DNA from: Streptomyces sp. SID11385
Lineage (GTDB): Bacteria; Actinomycetota; Actinomycetes; Streptomycetales; Streptomycetaceae
Assembly (NCBI RefSeq): GCF_010548245.1
Contig: NZ_JAAGLR010000910.1
Coordinates: 1 to 64,000, forward strand
DNA: 64,000 nt
Reading direction: 5' to 3'
Shown piece after piece: positions 1-8,297 of the stretch. How positions within the stretch are numbered: the first letter of the stretch is position 1; the number at the start of each line of letters is the position of its first letter. A program made the translations under genes and the position numbers. The notes beneath the pieces were generated by a model. That model was not told the origin of the DNA. It was given only the letters and a program-made list of their open reading frames with translations, and searched no databases.

Positions 1-81
1 CGAAACCGGCGCGCCCTCGGCGCGGCAGCGCCCGTACGTCGCGACGTGGCGCGAGCGGGGCCGGGGTACGGCACGCGCAAA

Positions 82-117
82 GGCGGGACGAAAGCCCCCC
101 AAGGCTCTCGTCCCGCC
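82..117 (-). terminator. Terminator after gluD
   Basis: A GC-rich inverted repeat has arms at 82-96 and 103-117 that pair along 15 positions with one mismatch around a 6-base loop. It lies 121 bases beyond the gluD stop, so it probably ends the gluBCD transcript. It may also work from the other side. The rest of 1-237 holds no gene I can support. Confidence 0.7.
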
Positions 118-237
118 CTCTTGTGCGCGTCCGCGTCGCGTGCCCCGCCGCCGACGGGGCACCCGGCGCGGGAGGCCCGGGGGCCTCCCGCTCGCGGGCC
201 GCGAGACCCGGGTGTACCGGGAGTCTGTGGCCGGCCG

Positions 238-1146
238 TCAGGCGTCGGTGCTCGCCAGAGGCTGCACGCCGCTCGTGCCGCTGCCGCCGGTGTCCACGGA
301 GGCGGCGCTCAGGACCGCGCCGGTGGACTTCTTGCCCGCGCGCAGTCGCTTCTCCAGCCAGGTCGCGAAGCTCGTCAGCGAGAAGTTGACGATGATGTAG
401 ATCACCGCGACGACGGTGAAGCACGCGATGGTGTTGGCGCCGTAGGCGGCGGAGAGCGGCCTCACCGAGTTGATCAGTTCGGAGAAGTTGACCAGCGAGC
501 CGCCGATCGCGGTGTCCTTCACGATGACGACGAGCTGGCTGACGATCGCGGGCAGCATCGCGGTGATCGACTGCGGCAGCAGGATCGACCGCATGGTCTG
601 TCCCTTGCGCAGCCCGATCGCGTGCGCGGCCTCGGTCTGTCCCTTGGGGAGCGAGAGGATGCCGGCGCGGACGATCTCGGCGAGCACCGAGGCGTTGTAG
701 AGCACGAGTCCGGTGACGACGGCGTAGAGCGGCCGGTCGTCGGTCGAGACCGAGGTGTACTGGGCGTACACCTCGAAGGCGATGAGCATCATGATCAGGA
801 CCGGGATCGAGCGGAAGAACTCGACGACGGTCGCCGCGGGCACCCGTACCCAGGCGTGGTCCGAGAGCCGCGCGATTCCGAACGCCGCGCCCAGCGGCAG
901 CGCGATGACCATGGATATCGCCGCCGCGAGGAGCGTCTGTCCGAGTCCGGGCAGCAGGTACGTGGTCCATGCCTGGCTGTCCGTGAAGAACGGCTTCCAC
1001 TTCGCCCAGTCGAGCTGGTGCTTGTCGTCCAGCTTCACGACGATCCACCACACGACGAAGGCGGCGACGAGGACGAAGAGGACGGAGTAGAGGATGTTGC
1101 GTCCCTTGGCCCGGGGGCCGGGGGCGTCGAAGAGCACCGAGGTCAT
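238..1146 (-). CDS. gluD: Glutamate ABC transporter permease GluD
   Basis: Inner-membrane permease of a polar amino-acid (His/Glu/Gln-type) ABC importer, 302 residues. A hydrophobic segment near residues 20-40 precedes the permease core. The loop EAAHAIGLRKGQ is the EAA motif that docks on the ATPase. The C-terminal about 30 residues are Ser/Gly-rich and look disordered. The ATG at 1146 overlaps the gluC stop as ATGA, implying translational coupling. An open frame continues upstream, but that part is the shadow of gluC. Gene order and family match the gluABCD glutamate uptake system of Streptomyces and Corynebacterium. Confidence 0.93.
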   Translation of the reverse strand: MTSVLFDAPGPRAKGRNILYSVLFVLVAAFVVWWIVVKLDDKHQLDWAKWKPFFTDSQAWTTYLLPGLGQTLLAAAISMVIALPLGAAFGIARLSDHAWVRVPAATVVEFFRSIPVLIMMLIAFEVYAQYTSVSTDDRPLYAVVTGLVLYNASVLAEIVRAGILSLPKGQTEAAHAIGLRKGQTMRSILLPQSITAMLPAIVSQLVVIVKDTAIGGSLVNFSELINSVRPLSAAYGANTIACFTVVAVIYIIVNFSLTSFATWLEKRLRAGKKSTGAVLSAASVDTGGSGTSGVQPLASTDA

Positions 1147-1808
1147 CGCTTGATCGCCACCTTCTTGCTGACCCAGCCGAGGATGAGCCCCGTGGGAAGT
1201 GTGAGCACGATGAAGCCGAAGGCGAAGACGAGCCCGATCAGGAAGAGTTCGGCTTCGTTCTCGATCATCTCCTTCATCAGCACCGCGGCCTCGCCCACGC
1301 CGATCGCCGCGGCGATCGTCGTGTTCTTGGTGAGGGCGATGAGGACGTTCGCCAGCGGGTTGACGACTGAACGGAACGCCTGCGGAAGGATGATCAGCGT
1401 GAGGACCTGACGGAAGTTCAGGCCGAGTGCCCGAGCGGCCTCCGCCTGCCCCATCGGAACCGTGTTGATGCCGGAACGGATCGCCTCGCACACGAACGAG
1501 GACGTGTAGAGGATGAGTCCGAGCACCGCCAGGCGGAAGTTGATCGCTTTGAAGTCGCTCGCGCCCAGGTCGACGCCGAGCGTCTGGAACAGGCCGAGCG
1601 AGGTGAAGACGATGATCACCGTGAGCGGGATGTTCCGCACGATGTTGATGTAACCGGTGGCGAAGCCACGCATCAGGGGGACAGGGCCGACCCGCATGGC
1701 GGCGAGCACGGTGCCCCAGATCAGGGAGCCCACGGCGGAGAGAGCGGTGAGTTTCACCGTCATCCAGAACGCCCCGAGCAGGTCGTAACCTTCAAGAAAG
1801 TCGAACAC
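1143..1808 (-). CDS. gluC: Glutamate ABC transporter permease GluC
   Basis: Second membrane permease of the glutamate importer, expected to pair with GluD, with GluA and GluB as ATPase and binding protein. It carries the EAA-type loop EAARALGLNFRQ and several hydrophobic spans. I start at the GTG at 1808 (MFDFLEGYD), which matches family N-termini and has GGGAG just upstream. A GTG at 1826 would add six residues but has no ribosome-binding site. The gene overlaps gluD by 4 bases and lies 160 bases downstream of gluB. Confidence 0.92.
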   Translation of the reverse strand: MFDFLEGYDLLGAFWMTVKLTALSAVGSLIWGTVLAAMRVGPVPLMRGFATGYINIVRNIPLTVIIVFTSLGLFQTLGVDLGASDFKAINFRLAVLGLILYTSSFVCEAIRSGINTVPMGQAEAARALGLNFRQVLTLIILPQAFRSVVNPLANVLIALTKNTTIAAAIGVGEAAVLMKEMIENEAELFLIGLVFAFGFIVLTLPTGLILGWVSKKVAIKR

Positions 1809-1968
1809 GATCTCCCGTGCTTCCACGCGGGGGATGGGCCCGGTGCGCGCACGTCACCGTCCGCGCACCGACCGCACCCCGACTACTGTCCCGCGCGGTC
1901 CCCGCCCGCCGCCGCGCGGAAGCGGGCGGGGAAGCGCACGCGAGCTGTCATCTGCTGAGCGCCGTCGC

Positions 1969-2811
1969 TTACTTCTTGACGTCGCCGATCGCCGGGGCGG
2001 GCTCGTTCTTGTAGTTCGCCGGACCGAAGTTGTCCTCGACGGCCTTGTCCCAGGACTTGTCGTCGACCATCTTCTTCAGGGCGTCGTTGATTTTGTCCTT
2101 GAGGTCGCTGCCCTTCTTGACGCCGATGCCGTAGTTCTCGTTCGTCATCTTGAAGCCGGCGAGCTTGAACTTGCCCTGGAACTCCTTCTGCGACGCGTAG
2201 CCCGCGAGGATGGAGTCGTCCGTGGTCAGCGCGTCGACGGCCTTGTTCTCCAGGCCGGTGAGGCACTCGGAGTAGCCGCCGTACTCCTGGAGATCCGCCT
2301 TGGGGGCCAGCTCCTTCTTGATGTTCTGGGCGGAGGTGGAGCCGGTGACCGAACAGAGCTTCTTGCTGTTCAGGTCCTTCGGGTCCTTGATCCCGTTCTC
2401 GTCGGCGCGGACCAGGATGTCCTGGTGGGCGAGGAGGTACGGGCCCGCGAAGTCGACCTTCGCCTCACGCTCGTCCGTGATCGAGTACGAGGCGGCGATG
2501 AAGTCCACGTCGCCGCGCTCCAGCATCGTCTCGCGGTCGGCGCTCTTCGCTTCCTTCCACACGATCTGGTTCGTCTTGTAGCCGAGGGCCTTCGCGACGT
2601 ACCGGGCGACATCGACGTCGAAGCCGGCGTACTCGCCGCTCGGCAGCTTCTGGCCGAGGCCCGGCTGGTCGACCTTGATCCCGATGGTGATCTTCTTGCC
2701 ACCGCCGGAGCCGCCCGACCCCTTGTCGTCGTCGTTCTTGCCACAGGCGCTCGCGGCGAGGCCGACGGTGAGGACCACGGCGACGGCGGCGGAAACCTTA
2801 CGGAACTTCAT
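1969..2811 (-). CDS. gluB: Glutamate-binding lipoprotein GluB
   Basis: Extracytoplasmic solute-binding protein of family 3 (SBP_bac_3), 280 residues, which delivers glutamate to GluC/GluD. A basic start and hydrophobic signal end in the lipobox LAASAC, so Cys23 is the likely lipid anchor. A Gly/Ser/Asp linker follows, then a two-lobe binding domain with the family-typical block EYAGFDVDVARYVAKALG. It heads a gluB-gluC-gluD group separated from gluA by 444 bases, so it may have its own promoter or be made by readthrough from gluA. Confidence 0.93.
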   Translation of the reverse strand: MKFRKVSAAVAVVLTVGLAASACGKNDDDKGSGGSGGGKKITIGIKVDQPGLGQKLPSGEYAGFDVDVARYVAKALGYKTNQIVWKEAKSADRETMLERGDVDFIAASYSITDEREAKVDFAGPYLLAHQDILVRADENGIKDPKDLNSKKLCSVTGSTSAQNIKKELAPKADLQEYGGYSECLTGLENKAVDALTTDDSILAGYASQKEFQGKFKLAGFKMTNENYGIGVKKGSDLKDKINDALKKMVDDKSWDKAVEDNFGPANYKNEPAPAIGDVKK

Positions 2812-3255
2812 GGTGAGTCCTTCGATAACGGTCGATCGTGATCGACGGCGGATCGGAATCGGTGGAACGGCGGTGGCGGGTACGGGCCTGGGGACGCCCG
2901 CCGATCTGCGCGGTGCTCGTCGGTGACCGGCGGGACCGTGCGGTGGTGTGCTGGTGCCTTTGGGGGAGGCGGGGTTGTCCGTGGTGGGTGTCCGGCGGCC
3001 GGTGGGGGCGACCTCTGGTGTGCGGCGACCTGGTGTGCGGCGACCTGGTGTGCGGCGACCTGGTGTGCGGCGCCCTGGTGTGCGGCGGCGCGGCCGGGGG
3101 CTGTGCGGCCGGGGCCCTCGACCTCCGGCTTGCGCGGTTGTCGTTTGCGGTCGTCGGGCTTGCGGTCAGGCGGTCCGGGGTGTGCTCGGCGTCGAAGGAC
3201 GCTCGGCGCGCCGCGGATCGCTCGGCGCCGGGGGTCGTTCAGCGCCGCGGCTCGC
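2812..3255. other. gluA-gluB intergenic stretch
   Basis: This 444-base stretch inside the gluABCD cluster shows no convincing gene; frames through it lack start signals and known motifs. It contains the 15-bp tandem repeat listed separately and runs of C/G. A long non-coding gap between an ABC ATPase and its binding protein is unusual and may hold a processing site, attenuator or extra promoter. Confidence 0.6.
3015..3089. repeat. 15-bp tandem repeat, five copies
   Basis: The unit CTGGTGTGCGGCGAC occurs three times exactly (3015-3059), then twice with changes in the last three bases (3060-3089). The array is uninterrupted, so it is a minisatellite and not a CRISPR. It sits between gluA and gluB on the transcribed strand of the operon. 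Confidence 0.9.
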
Positions 3256-4032
3256 TCAGTGCTGGAGGATCTTCGACAGGAAGTCCTTGGCGCGGTCACT
3301 GCGCGGGGCGCTGAAGAACTTGTCCGGGGTCGCCTCCTCCACGATGCGCCCGTCGGCCATGAAGACCACACGGTTCGCCGCGGAGCGGGCGAAGCCCATC
3401 TCGTGCGTGACGACCACCATGGTCATGCCCTCCTGGGCCAGTTGCTGCATGACCTCAAGGACCTCGTTGATCATCTCCGGGTCGAGCGCGGAGGTCGGCT
3501 CGTCGAAGAGCATGACCTTCGGGTCCATCGCCAGCGCCCGCGCGATCGCGACGCGCTGCTGCTGACCACCGGAGAGCTGCGCGGGGTACTTGTCGGCCTG
3601 CGAACCGACGCCCACCCGGTCGAGCAGTTGCCGCGCCTTCTCCTCGGCGGCCCCCTTCTCGGTCTTGCGCACCTTCACCTGGCCGAGCATCACGTTCTGG
3701 AGCACGGTCTTGTGGGCGAACAGGTTGAACGACTGGAAGACCATGCCGACATCGGCGCGCAGCCTGGCCAGTTCCTTGCCCTCCTGCGGCAGCGGCAGGC
3801 CATCGATGGTGATGGCCCCGTCGTCGATCGTCTCCAGGCGGTTGATGGTGCGGCACAGCGTGGACTTCCCGGACCCCGAGGGACCGATCACCACGACGAC
3901 CTCGCCGCGCCCGATCGTCAGATCGATGTCCTGAAGCACATGGAGTGCGCCGAAGTGCTTGTTCACCTTGCTCAGGACCACCAGGTCCTCGCTCGTGGGC
4001 GCGGCGTCCTTCGACACCGATACTGCGGTCAT
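3256..4032 (-). CDS. gluA: Glutamate ABC transporter ATPase GluA
   Basis: Cytoplasmic ATPase that powers the GluBCD importer, 258 residues. Walker [10 protein letters not shown] is at residues 50-58, the signature LSGGQ at 153-157, and Walker B VMLFDE at 173-178 with catalytic Glu178, followed by the D-loop SALD. Length and motifs are standard for polar amino-acid ABC ATPases. The ATG at 4032 is preceded by GGAG at a spacing of about 10. It is the first gene of the cluster, divergent from gluR. Confidence 0.95.
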   Translation of the reverse strand: MTAVSVSKDAAPTSEDLVVLSKVNKHFGALHVLQDIDLTIGRGEVVVVIGPSGSGKSTLCRTINRLETIDDGAITIDGLPLPQEGKELARLRADVGMVFQSFNLFAHKTVLQNVMLGQVKVRKTEKGAAEEKARQLLDRVGVGSQADKYPAQLSGGQQQRVAIARALAMDPKVMLFDEPTSALDPEMINEVLEVMQQLAQEGMTMVVVTHEMGFARSAANRVVFMADGRIVEEATPDKFFSAPRSDRAKDFLSKILQH

Positions 4033-4065
4033 CGGCTCACAACTCCGTCCTCCTCGGTTGGGTGG

Positions 4066-4095
4066 ACCCTAGTGAGCAGGCGCGAGCACCGTCAG
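4066..4095 (-). promoter_or_regulatory. Candidate gluA promoter
   Basis: Reading the minus strand, CTGACG is followed after 18 bases by TAGGGT, a good match to the vegetative HrdB-type promoter. The -10 element ends 33 bases before the gluA start codon. This is a consensus match only. Confidence 0.5.
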
Positions 4096-4386
4096 CACAT
4101 CTGAGCGGAAATTGAGCATCACGATCCGGGATCATCCGCGCACGTCGCGTGCCTGTCGCGTCGCTTCCTCGTACCGGCTGGATAACGGAACGCGCCCGGG
4201 CCCCGAACCCTCTTGACGCATGCCGGGCGGATCGGAGTACATGCCAAAGCGCCCCGCGCGCTCCCGCCCGTACCGCCCGCGTGCTTCCGTGCCCGCGGGA
4301 ACCGCCCGCGGCGCGGATCGCGTACGTACCAGCGCACCCGGACCCGGTGGGGCCCGGGTCGACCCAGCCGACGGAGGTGACGGACG
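4096..4386. other. gluA-gluR divergent intergenic region
   Basis: This is the divergent control region between the importer and its two-component system. The only clear signals are the candidate gluA promoter just outside it and GGAGGTGAC (4374-4382) immediately before gluR. From knowledge of the S. coelicolor GluR-GluK system, the GluR operator should lie here; I could not identify a clear repeat that marks it. Confidence 0.4.
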
Positions 4387-5073
4387 GTGAGACTGCTGCT
4401 CGTGGAGGACGACAACCATGTCGCCGCCGCGCTCTCCGCCGTACTGGCCCGCCACGGCCTGCGGGTGACGCACGCCCGCAACGGCGAGGACGCGCTGCGC
4501 GCCCTGCTCCCCGGCGAGGAGCAGGAGGAGCCGTACGCCGTCGTCCTCCTCGACCTGGGACTCCCGGACCAGGACGGCTACGAGGTCTGCGGGAAGATAC
4601 GTACGCGCTCCGCCGTACCCGTCATCATGGTCACCGCGCGCGCCGACGTCCGCTCCCGCATCCACGGACTCAACCTCGGCGCCGACGACTACGTCGTCAA
4701 GCCGTACGACACGAGGGAACTCCTCGCCCGCATCCACGCCGTCGCCAGGCGGACCCACTCCAGCGCTTCCGAGCCCGGGACGACCGCGCTCGGGCCGGTC
4801 CGCCTCACCCCGGAGACCCGCGAGGTGAGCGTCCACGGCGTGCCCGTCCAGCTCACCCGCAAGGAGTTCGACCTCCTCGCGCTCCTCGCGCTGCGCCCCG
4901 GCGTCGTCTACCGTCGCGAACAGATCATCAGCGAGGTCTGGCGCACGAGCTGGGAGGGAACGGGACGGACCCTGGAGGTCCACATCGCCTCGCTGCGCGC
5001 CAAGATCGGGGTACCCACCCTCATCGAGACCGTCCGCGGCGTCGGGTACAAGCTCGTCGTCCCCGGTGCCTAG
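4387..5073 (+). CDS. gluR: OmpR-family response regulator GluR
   Basis: DNA-binding response regulator, 228 residues, with an N-terminal receiver domain and a C-terminal winged helix. The receiver has the acidic pair ED near residues 7-9, phospho-acceptor Asp56 in LLDLGLPD, and the conserved Lys in DYVVKPYD. The C-terminal block ending in ETVRGVGYKLV is typical of OmpR/PhoB DNA-binding domains. GTG start with GGAGG just upstream. It is 9 bases upstream of gluK and divergent from gluABCD. That layout matches the S. coelicolor GluR-GluK pair that senses glutamate and controls gluABCD; the name rests on context. Confidence 0.85.
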   Translation: MRLLLVEDDNHVAAALSAVLARHGLRVTHARNGEDALRALLPGEEQEEPYAVVLLDLGLPDQDGYEVCGKIRTRSAVPVIMVTARADVRSRIHGLNLGADDYVVKPYDTRELLARIHAVARRTHSSASEPGTTALGPVRLTPETREVSVHGVPVQLTRKEFDLLALLALRPGVVYRREQIISEVWRTSWEGTGRTLEVHIASLRAKIGVPTLIETVRGVGYKLVVPGA

Positions 5074-5082
5074 CGGGTCCTG

Positions 5083-6630
5083 GTGCGCACTCGGCTTCTT
5101 CCCCTGCTCATCATCCTGCTCGCCGGAGTCCTGCTCGCCCTCGGTTTCCCGCTCGCCATCAGCATGGCCGCGGGCGAGCAGCAGAAGGTGATCGTCGACC
5201 GCATCGACGACTCGGCACGATTCGCCTCCCTCGCCCAGTTCGTCAACACGGACGGCGACGGCGCGGGCGCGACCGTCGAGGACACCGAACGCAGCGCCAC
5301 GCTCGACACCGAACTCGGGCGCTACTACCGCCTCTACGGCATCCATGTCGGTGTCTTCGACCGCCTCGGCGAGCCCTTCGCCACCGCCCCGCACAGCTGG
5401 CAACTGCCACCGCCGGAAGCGGACGCCTCCCTTCCCGGGACGACCACCACCCAGGGCCACGGCGCTTCGGCCCTTCCGGAGCCCACCGGCTCCGTCCACA
5501 GCCGCGCGCAGCCGTTCCAGGACGCGGGCGAGGAGGCTCGCTCCGCCTACGACGAGGCTCTCAACGGCCGGCGCAGCCCTGATCCCGAGCAGGTGTGGCC
5601 CTGGCAGACGAGCCGCCGTCTCATCGTGGCCTCGCCGGTGATAAGGGACGGGGACGTCATCGCGGTCGTCGTCACCGACTCCCCGACCGGCGCCCTGCGC
5701 TCCCGCACGCTCCAGAAATGGCTGCTCGTCGCCGTCGGCGAGGGCGCCGCCATGCTCCTCGCGCTGGGCGCGGCCCTGCGCCTGACAGGATGGGTGCTGC
5801 GTCCCGTACGCGTTCTGGACGCCACGACCCACGACATCGCCACCGGCAGGCTCAAGTCCCGTGTCGCCCCGACCGGCGGCCCGCCCGAACTCCGTCGCCT
5901 CGCCACCTCGTTCAACGAGATGGCCGACAACGTCGAGAGCGTCCTCGAACAGCAACGCGCCTTCGTAGCCGATGCCTCGCATCAACTCCGCAATCCCCTT
6001 TCCGCACTTCTGCTCCGGATCGAACTCCTGGCCCTTGAACTCCCCGAGGACAACGAGGAGGTCGCCTCCGTCCGTACCGAGGGCCAACGTCTCGCCCGCG
6101 TGCTCGACGACCTCCTCGGCCTCGCCCTCGCCGAGCACTCGGAGGCGGACCTCACGCTGACCGACATCGGCGCCCTCGCCGAGGAACGCCTCTCCTCCTG
6201 GCGGCCCCTCGCCGACGAGAAGGGCGTCCGGCTCACCGGCACCTGTCCCGCGGTCACCGGGTGGGCCGACCCCATCGCGCTCTCCAGCGCCCTCGACGCC
6301 GTACTCGACAACGCCCTCAAGTTCACCCCCGCAGGCGCGGCCGTCGAACTCACGGTGGAGGCCAGACCGGGCGAGGTCGTCATCACCGTCACCGACGAGG
6401 GACCCGGGCTCACCGAGGAGGAACTCGGCCGTATCGGCGACCGGTTCTGGCGCAGCAACCGCCACCAGAACGTCCACGGCTCCGGCCTGGGCCTCTCCAT
6501 CACCCGCGCCCTCCTCGAAGCCGGCGGCGGAGCCCTTGAATACCGCCACCACAGCCCCCACGGCCTCAGCGCCGATCTCGTCATTCCCCGCAACCGCCCG
6601 GCCGGCACAGCTCCGTTGACGGGGGAGTAG
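5083..6630 (+). CDS. gluK: Sensor histidine kinase GluK
   Basis: Membrane histidine kinase, 515 residues, partner of GluR. One transmembrane segment lies at about residues 5-29 and another at about 213-237, bounding an extracellular sensor domain of about 180 residues. A HAMP linker follows, then the phospho-acceptor His300 in DASHQLRNP. The ATPase domain shows the N box DNALKF, the G1 box DEGPGL and the G2 box GSGLGLSI. All catalytic motifs are intact. The sensor domain should bind external glutamate if the GluK assignment holds; that is inferred from gene context. Confidence 0.85.
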   Translation: MRTRLLPLLIILLAGVLLALGFPLAISMAAGEQQKVIVDRIDDSARFASLAQFVNTDGDGAGATVEDTERSATLDTELGRYYRLYGIHVGVFDRLGEPFATAPHSWQLPPPEADASLPGTTTTQGHGASALPEPTGSVHSRAQPFQDAGEEARSAYDEALNGRRSPDPEQVWPWQTSRRLIVASPVIRDGDVIAVVVTDSPTGALRSRTLQKWLLVAVGEGAAMLLALGAALRLTGWVLRPVRVLDATTHDIATGRLKSRVAPTGGPPELRRLATSFNEMADNVESVLEQQRAFVADASHQLRNPLSALLLRIELLALELPEDNEEVASVRTEGQRLARVLDDLLGLALAEHSEADLTLTDIGALAEERLSSWRPLADEKGVRLTGTCPAVTGWADPIALSSALDAVLDNALKFTPAGAAVELTVEARPGEVVITVTDEGPGLTEEELGRIGDRFWRSNRHQNVHGSGLGLSITRALLEAGGGALEYRHHSPHGLSADLVIPRNRPAGTAPLTGE

Positions 6631-6725
6631 GCCGAGTACGGCGACGGGGGAAGGGCGGGAGGGACGCGGAGGCGTAGCGGATCGCTGCGTCTTCAGCCCT
6701 GTCCGGGATCACGGCTTCGCAGCGT

Positions 6726-6766
6726 CACGGGCGTTGTCCCCCGCCGTTCGGGGGCACGCCGCCGTG
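6726..6766. terminator. Candidate terminator between convergent genes
   Basis: An imperfect hairpin has CACGG/CCGTG at its base and CCCCCG/CGGGGG near the loop, with internal mismatches. It lies in the 333-base convergent gap between gluK and the TAXI gene, where both transcripts should end. The remainder of 6631-6963 shows no gene. Confidence 0.4.
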
Positions 6767-6963
6767 AGGCCCTGCCCGCGGTAACCGCACCACGGCCTTA
6801 CGGCCGACGAGCACAGCCCGCCATGCGCCCCACGGTCACCCACCCTCACGGTCCCGCGCCCGGCCGCACGGGTCCGCCGTGTCGAGGATCGCGACGACCG
6901 GGAAGTTGAGCGTCCCGCGCCCGGCCCCTCGGTCCCGCCCCATGCTGCCCCGCCCTCACGAGA

Positions 6964-7959
6964 TCATGGCTTCACCGACCGGTAGTACTGCTGCGCACCT
7001 TCGTGCAGTTCGAGGGGGTCCGTGTAGATGGCGGTGCGCAGATCGACCTTCTGCGCAGCGTGCACCTGCTGGCCTATGCCGTCGCGGCTGGCGATGACAG
7101 TCCGCGTGACTCCCTCCGTCAGACCCGGGTCAAGGGAACCCCGGGTGACCAGCAGATTCGCGACCGCGAGTGTCATCACGGTGCCGTCGTTGTGCGCGGC
7201 GGGGTAGGCGTCGCGCGGCATGACGGCCGTCCGGTAGAAGCGCCCCTCCCCGCCCGCGTGCCGCAACGCGTCCACGAGGTCCCCGAGCGGCACGAACCGT
7301 ACGGGGAACGTCTCGGACAGCTCGCGCACCGAGACCGTCGGCAGACCGCCGGACCAGAAGAAGGCGTCGATCTTCCCGAGCCTCAGCTGCTCGTTCATCT
7401 TGTCGATCCCGATGCCCACCGGGGTGATGTCGTGCTCCGGGTCGAGGCCCGCCGTCGTGAGCAAGCGGTCCGCTATCAACCGCACCCCGGACCCCACCTG
7501 CCCCACCGCGACCCGCTTGCCCCGGAGATCGGTGACCTTGTGGATGCCGGAGGACTCGGCGACGACGAGTTGGAGGTAATCGTCGTAGAGCCGCGCGCAG
7601 CCACGCAGACTCCCCGCGCCCTTGCCGTTGTCCTCCCGGTACTTCTCCACGGCGTCGGCTGCCGCGATGGTGAAGTCCGCCTTCCCGGTCGCCACCCGCG
7701 CCACGTTCTCCTGAGAGCCCTCGCTCGCGCGCAACTCCATGCGCACACCCGGCAGATCCCGGTCCACCGCGTGCTTGAGGAGTTCGCCGTACTTCTCGTA
7801 GACGCCCGACCTCACGCCTGTGCTGAACACCACGGTTCCGCGCGGCTGGGCGTTCCCGAGGGGCAGCAGCCACCACAGCAGCAGCCCGATCACGACGGCG
7901 CACACCGCTGCGCCGCCGAGCATCGTGCCCCGGCCGAACCGGGAGAGGAACGTGGTCAT
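6964..7959 (-). CDS. TAXI-family solute-binding protein
   Basis: About 331 residues, with an N-terminal hydrophobic helix (MLGGAAVCAVVIGLLLWW region) that serves as signal or anchor. The body has the signature of TAXI-type TRAP substrate-binding proteins: GTVVFSTGVRSGVYEKYGELL near the start, then NVARVATGKADFTI. Such proteins usually deliver organic acids or amino acids to DctQM-type permeases, but no permease gene is nearby. I chose the ATG at 7959; a GTG at 7980 would add seven residues without a better ribosome-binding site. Confidence 0.8.
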   Translation of the reverse strand: MTTFLSRFGRGTMLGGAAVCAVVIGLLLWWLLPLGNAQPRGTVVFSTGVRSGVYEKYGELLKHAVDRDLPGVRMELRASEGSQENVARVATGKADFTIAAADAVEKYREDNGKGAGSLRGCARLYDDYLQLVVAESSGIHKVTDLRGKRVAVGQVGSGVRLIADRLLTTAGLDPEHDITPVGIGIDKMNEQLRLGKIDAFFWSGGLPTVSVRELSETFPVRFVPLGDLVDALRHAGGEGRFYRTAVMPRDAYPAAHNDGTVMTLAVANLLVTRGSLDPGLTEGVTRTVIASRDGIGQQVHAAQKVDLRTAIYTDPLELHEGAQQYYRSVKP

Positions 7960-8011
7960 GGCGACGATCCTGCCAGTCACACAGGGTGAAAACCAGCGGT
8001 TGCGGCAGAGA

Positions 8012-8120
8012 TCAGGGATGCCTCAGGGTTCACCCTGGGACACACCCAGGGATGCCCCTGAGAGACCGCTCAGGGGCATCCCTGAAACAACCCTGAGCGG
8101 GCGCGCCACCGCTCTCAGGG
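8012..8120. repeat. Cluster of CAGGG-core inverted repeats
   Basis: TCAGGG or its complement recurs at least eight times here. The centrepiece is a perfect 16-bp stem: arms 8047-8062 (CAGGGATGCCCCTGAG) and 8069-8084 around a 6-base loop. Smaller hairpins flank it, for example CAGGG-TTCA-CCCTG at 8024-8037. The cluster lies in the 338-base divergent gap between the TAXI gene and miaB. It could be a multi-site operator or a cruciform; a terminator is less likely because the genes diverge. Confidence 0.8.
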
Positions 8121-8297
8121 TTCGGCTCCGCGCGGACTCGGGGTGGTGACCGGTACGTGGCGCCGCTCCCCAGCGCTCCCAAGGCCTCCGTCGAACTCCC
8201 GCCCCCCGGGGCCGGCCTTGCCGGTCCTCAGGGTCACCCGCGCCGCCCGCCCCACCGGCGGTCGGCCGCTTCTCCCGGCTCGCCTACCCTTGTCCGC

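Noticed and set aside
1-81. Tail of a neighbouring gene at the window start
   Set aside because: No conserved residues or reliable frame could be identified in so short a stretch.
3015-3089. Possible CRISPR array
   Set aside because: Units are contiguous 15-mers with no spacers and no cas genes.
4132-6561. Very long antisense frame opposite gluR-gluK
   Set aside because: Composition is Gly/Glu/Val/Arg-rich as expected from the complement of GC-rich coding sequence, with no motifs, while the sense frames have complete catalytic motifs.
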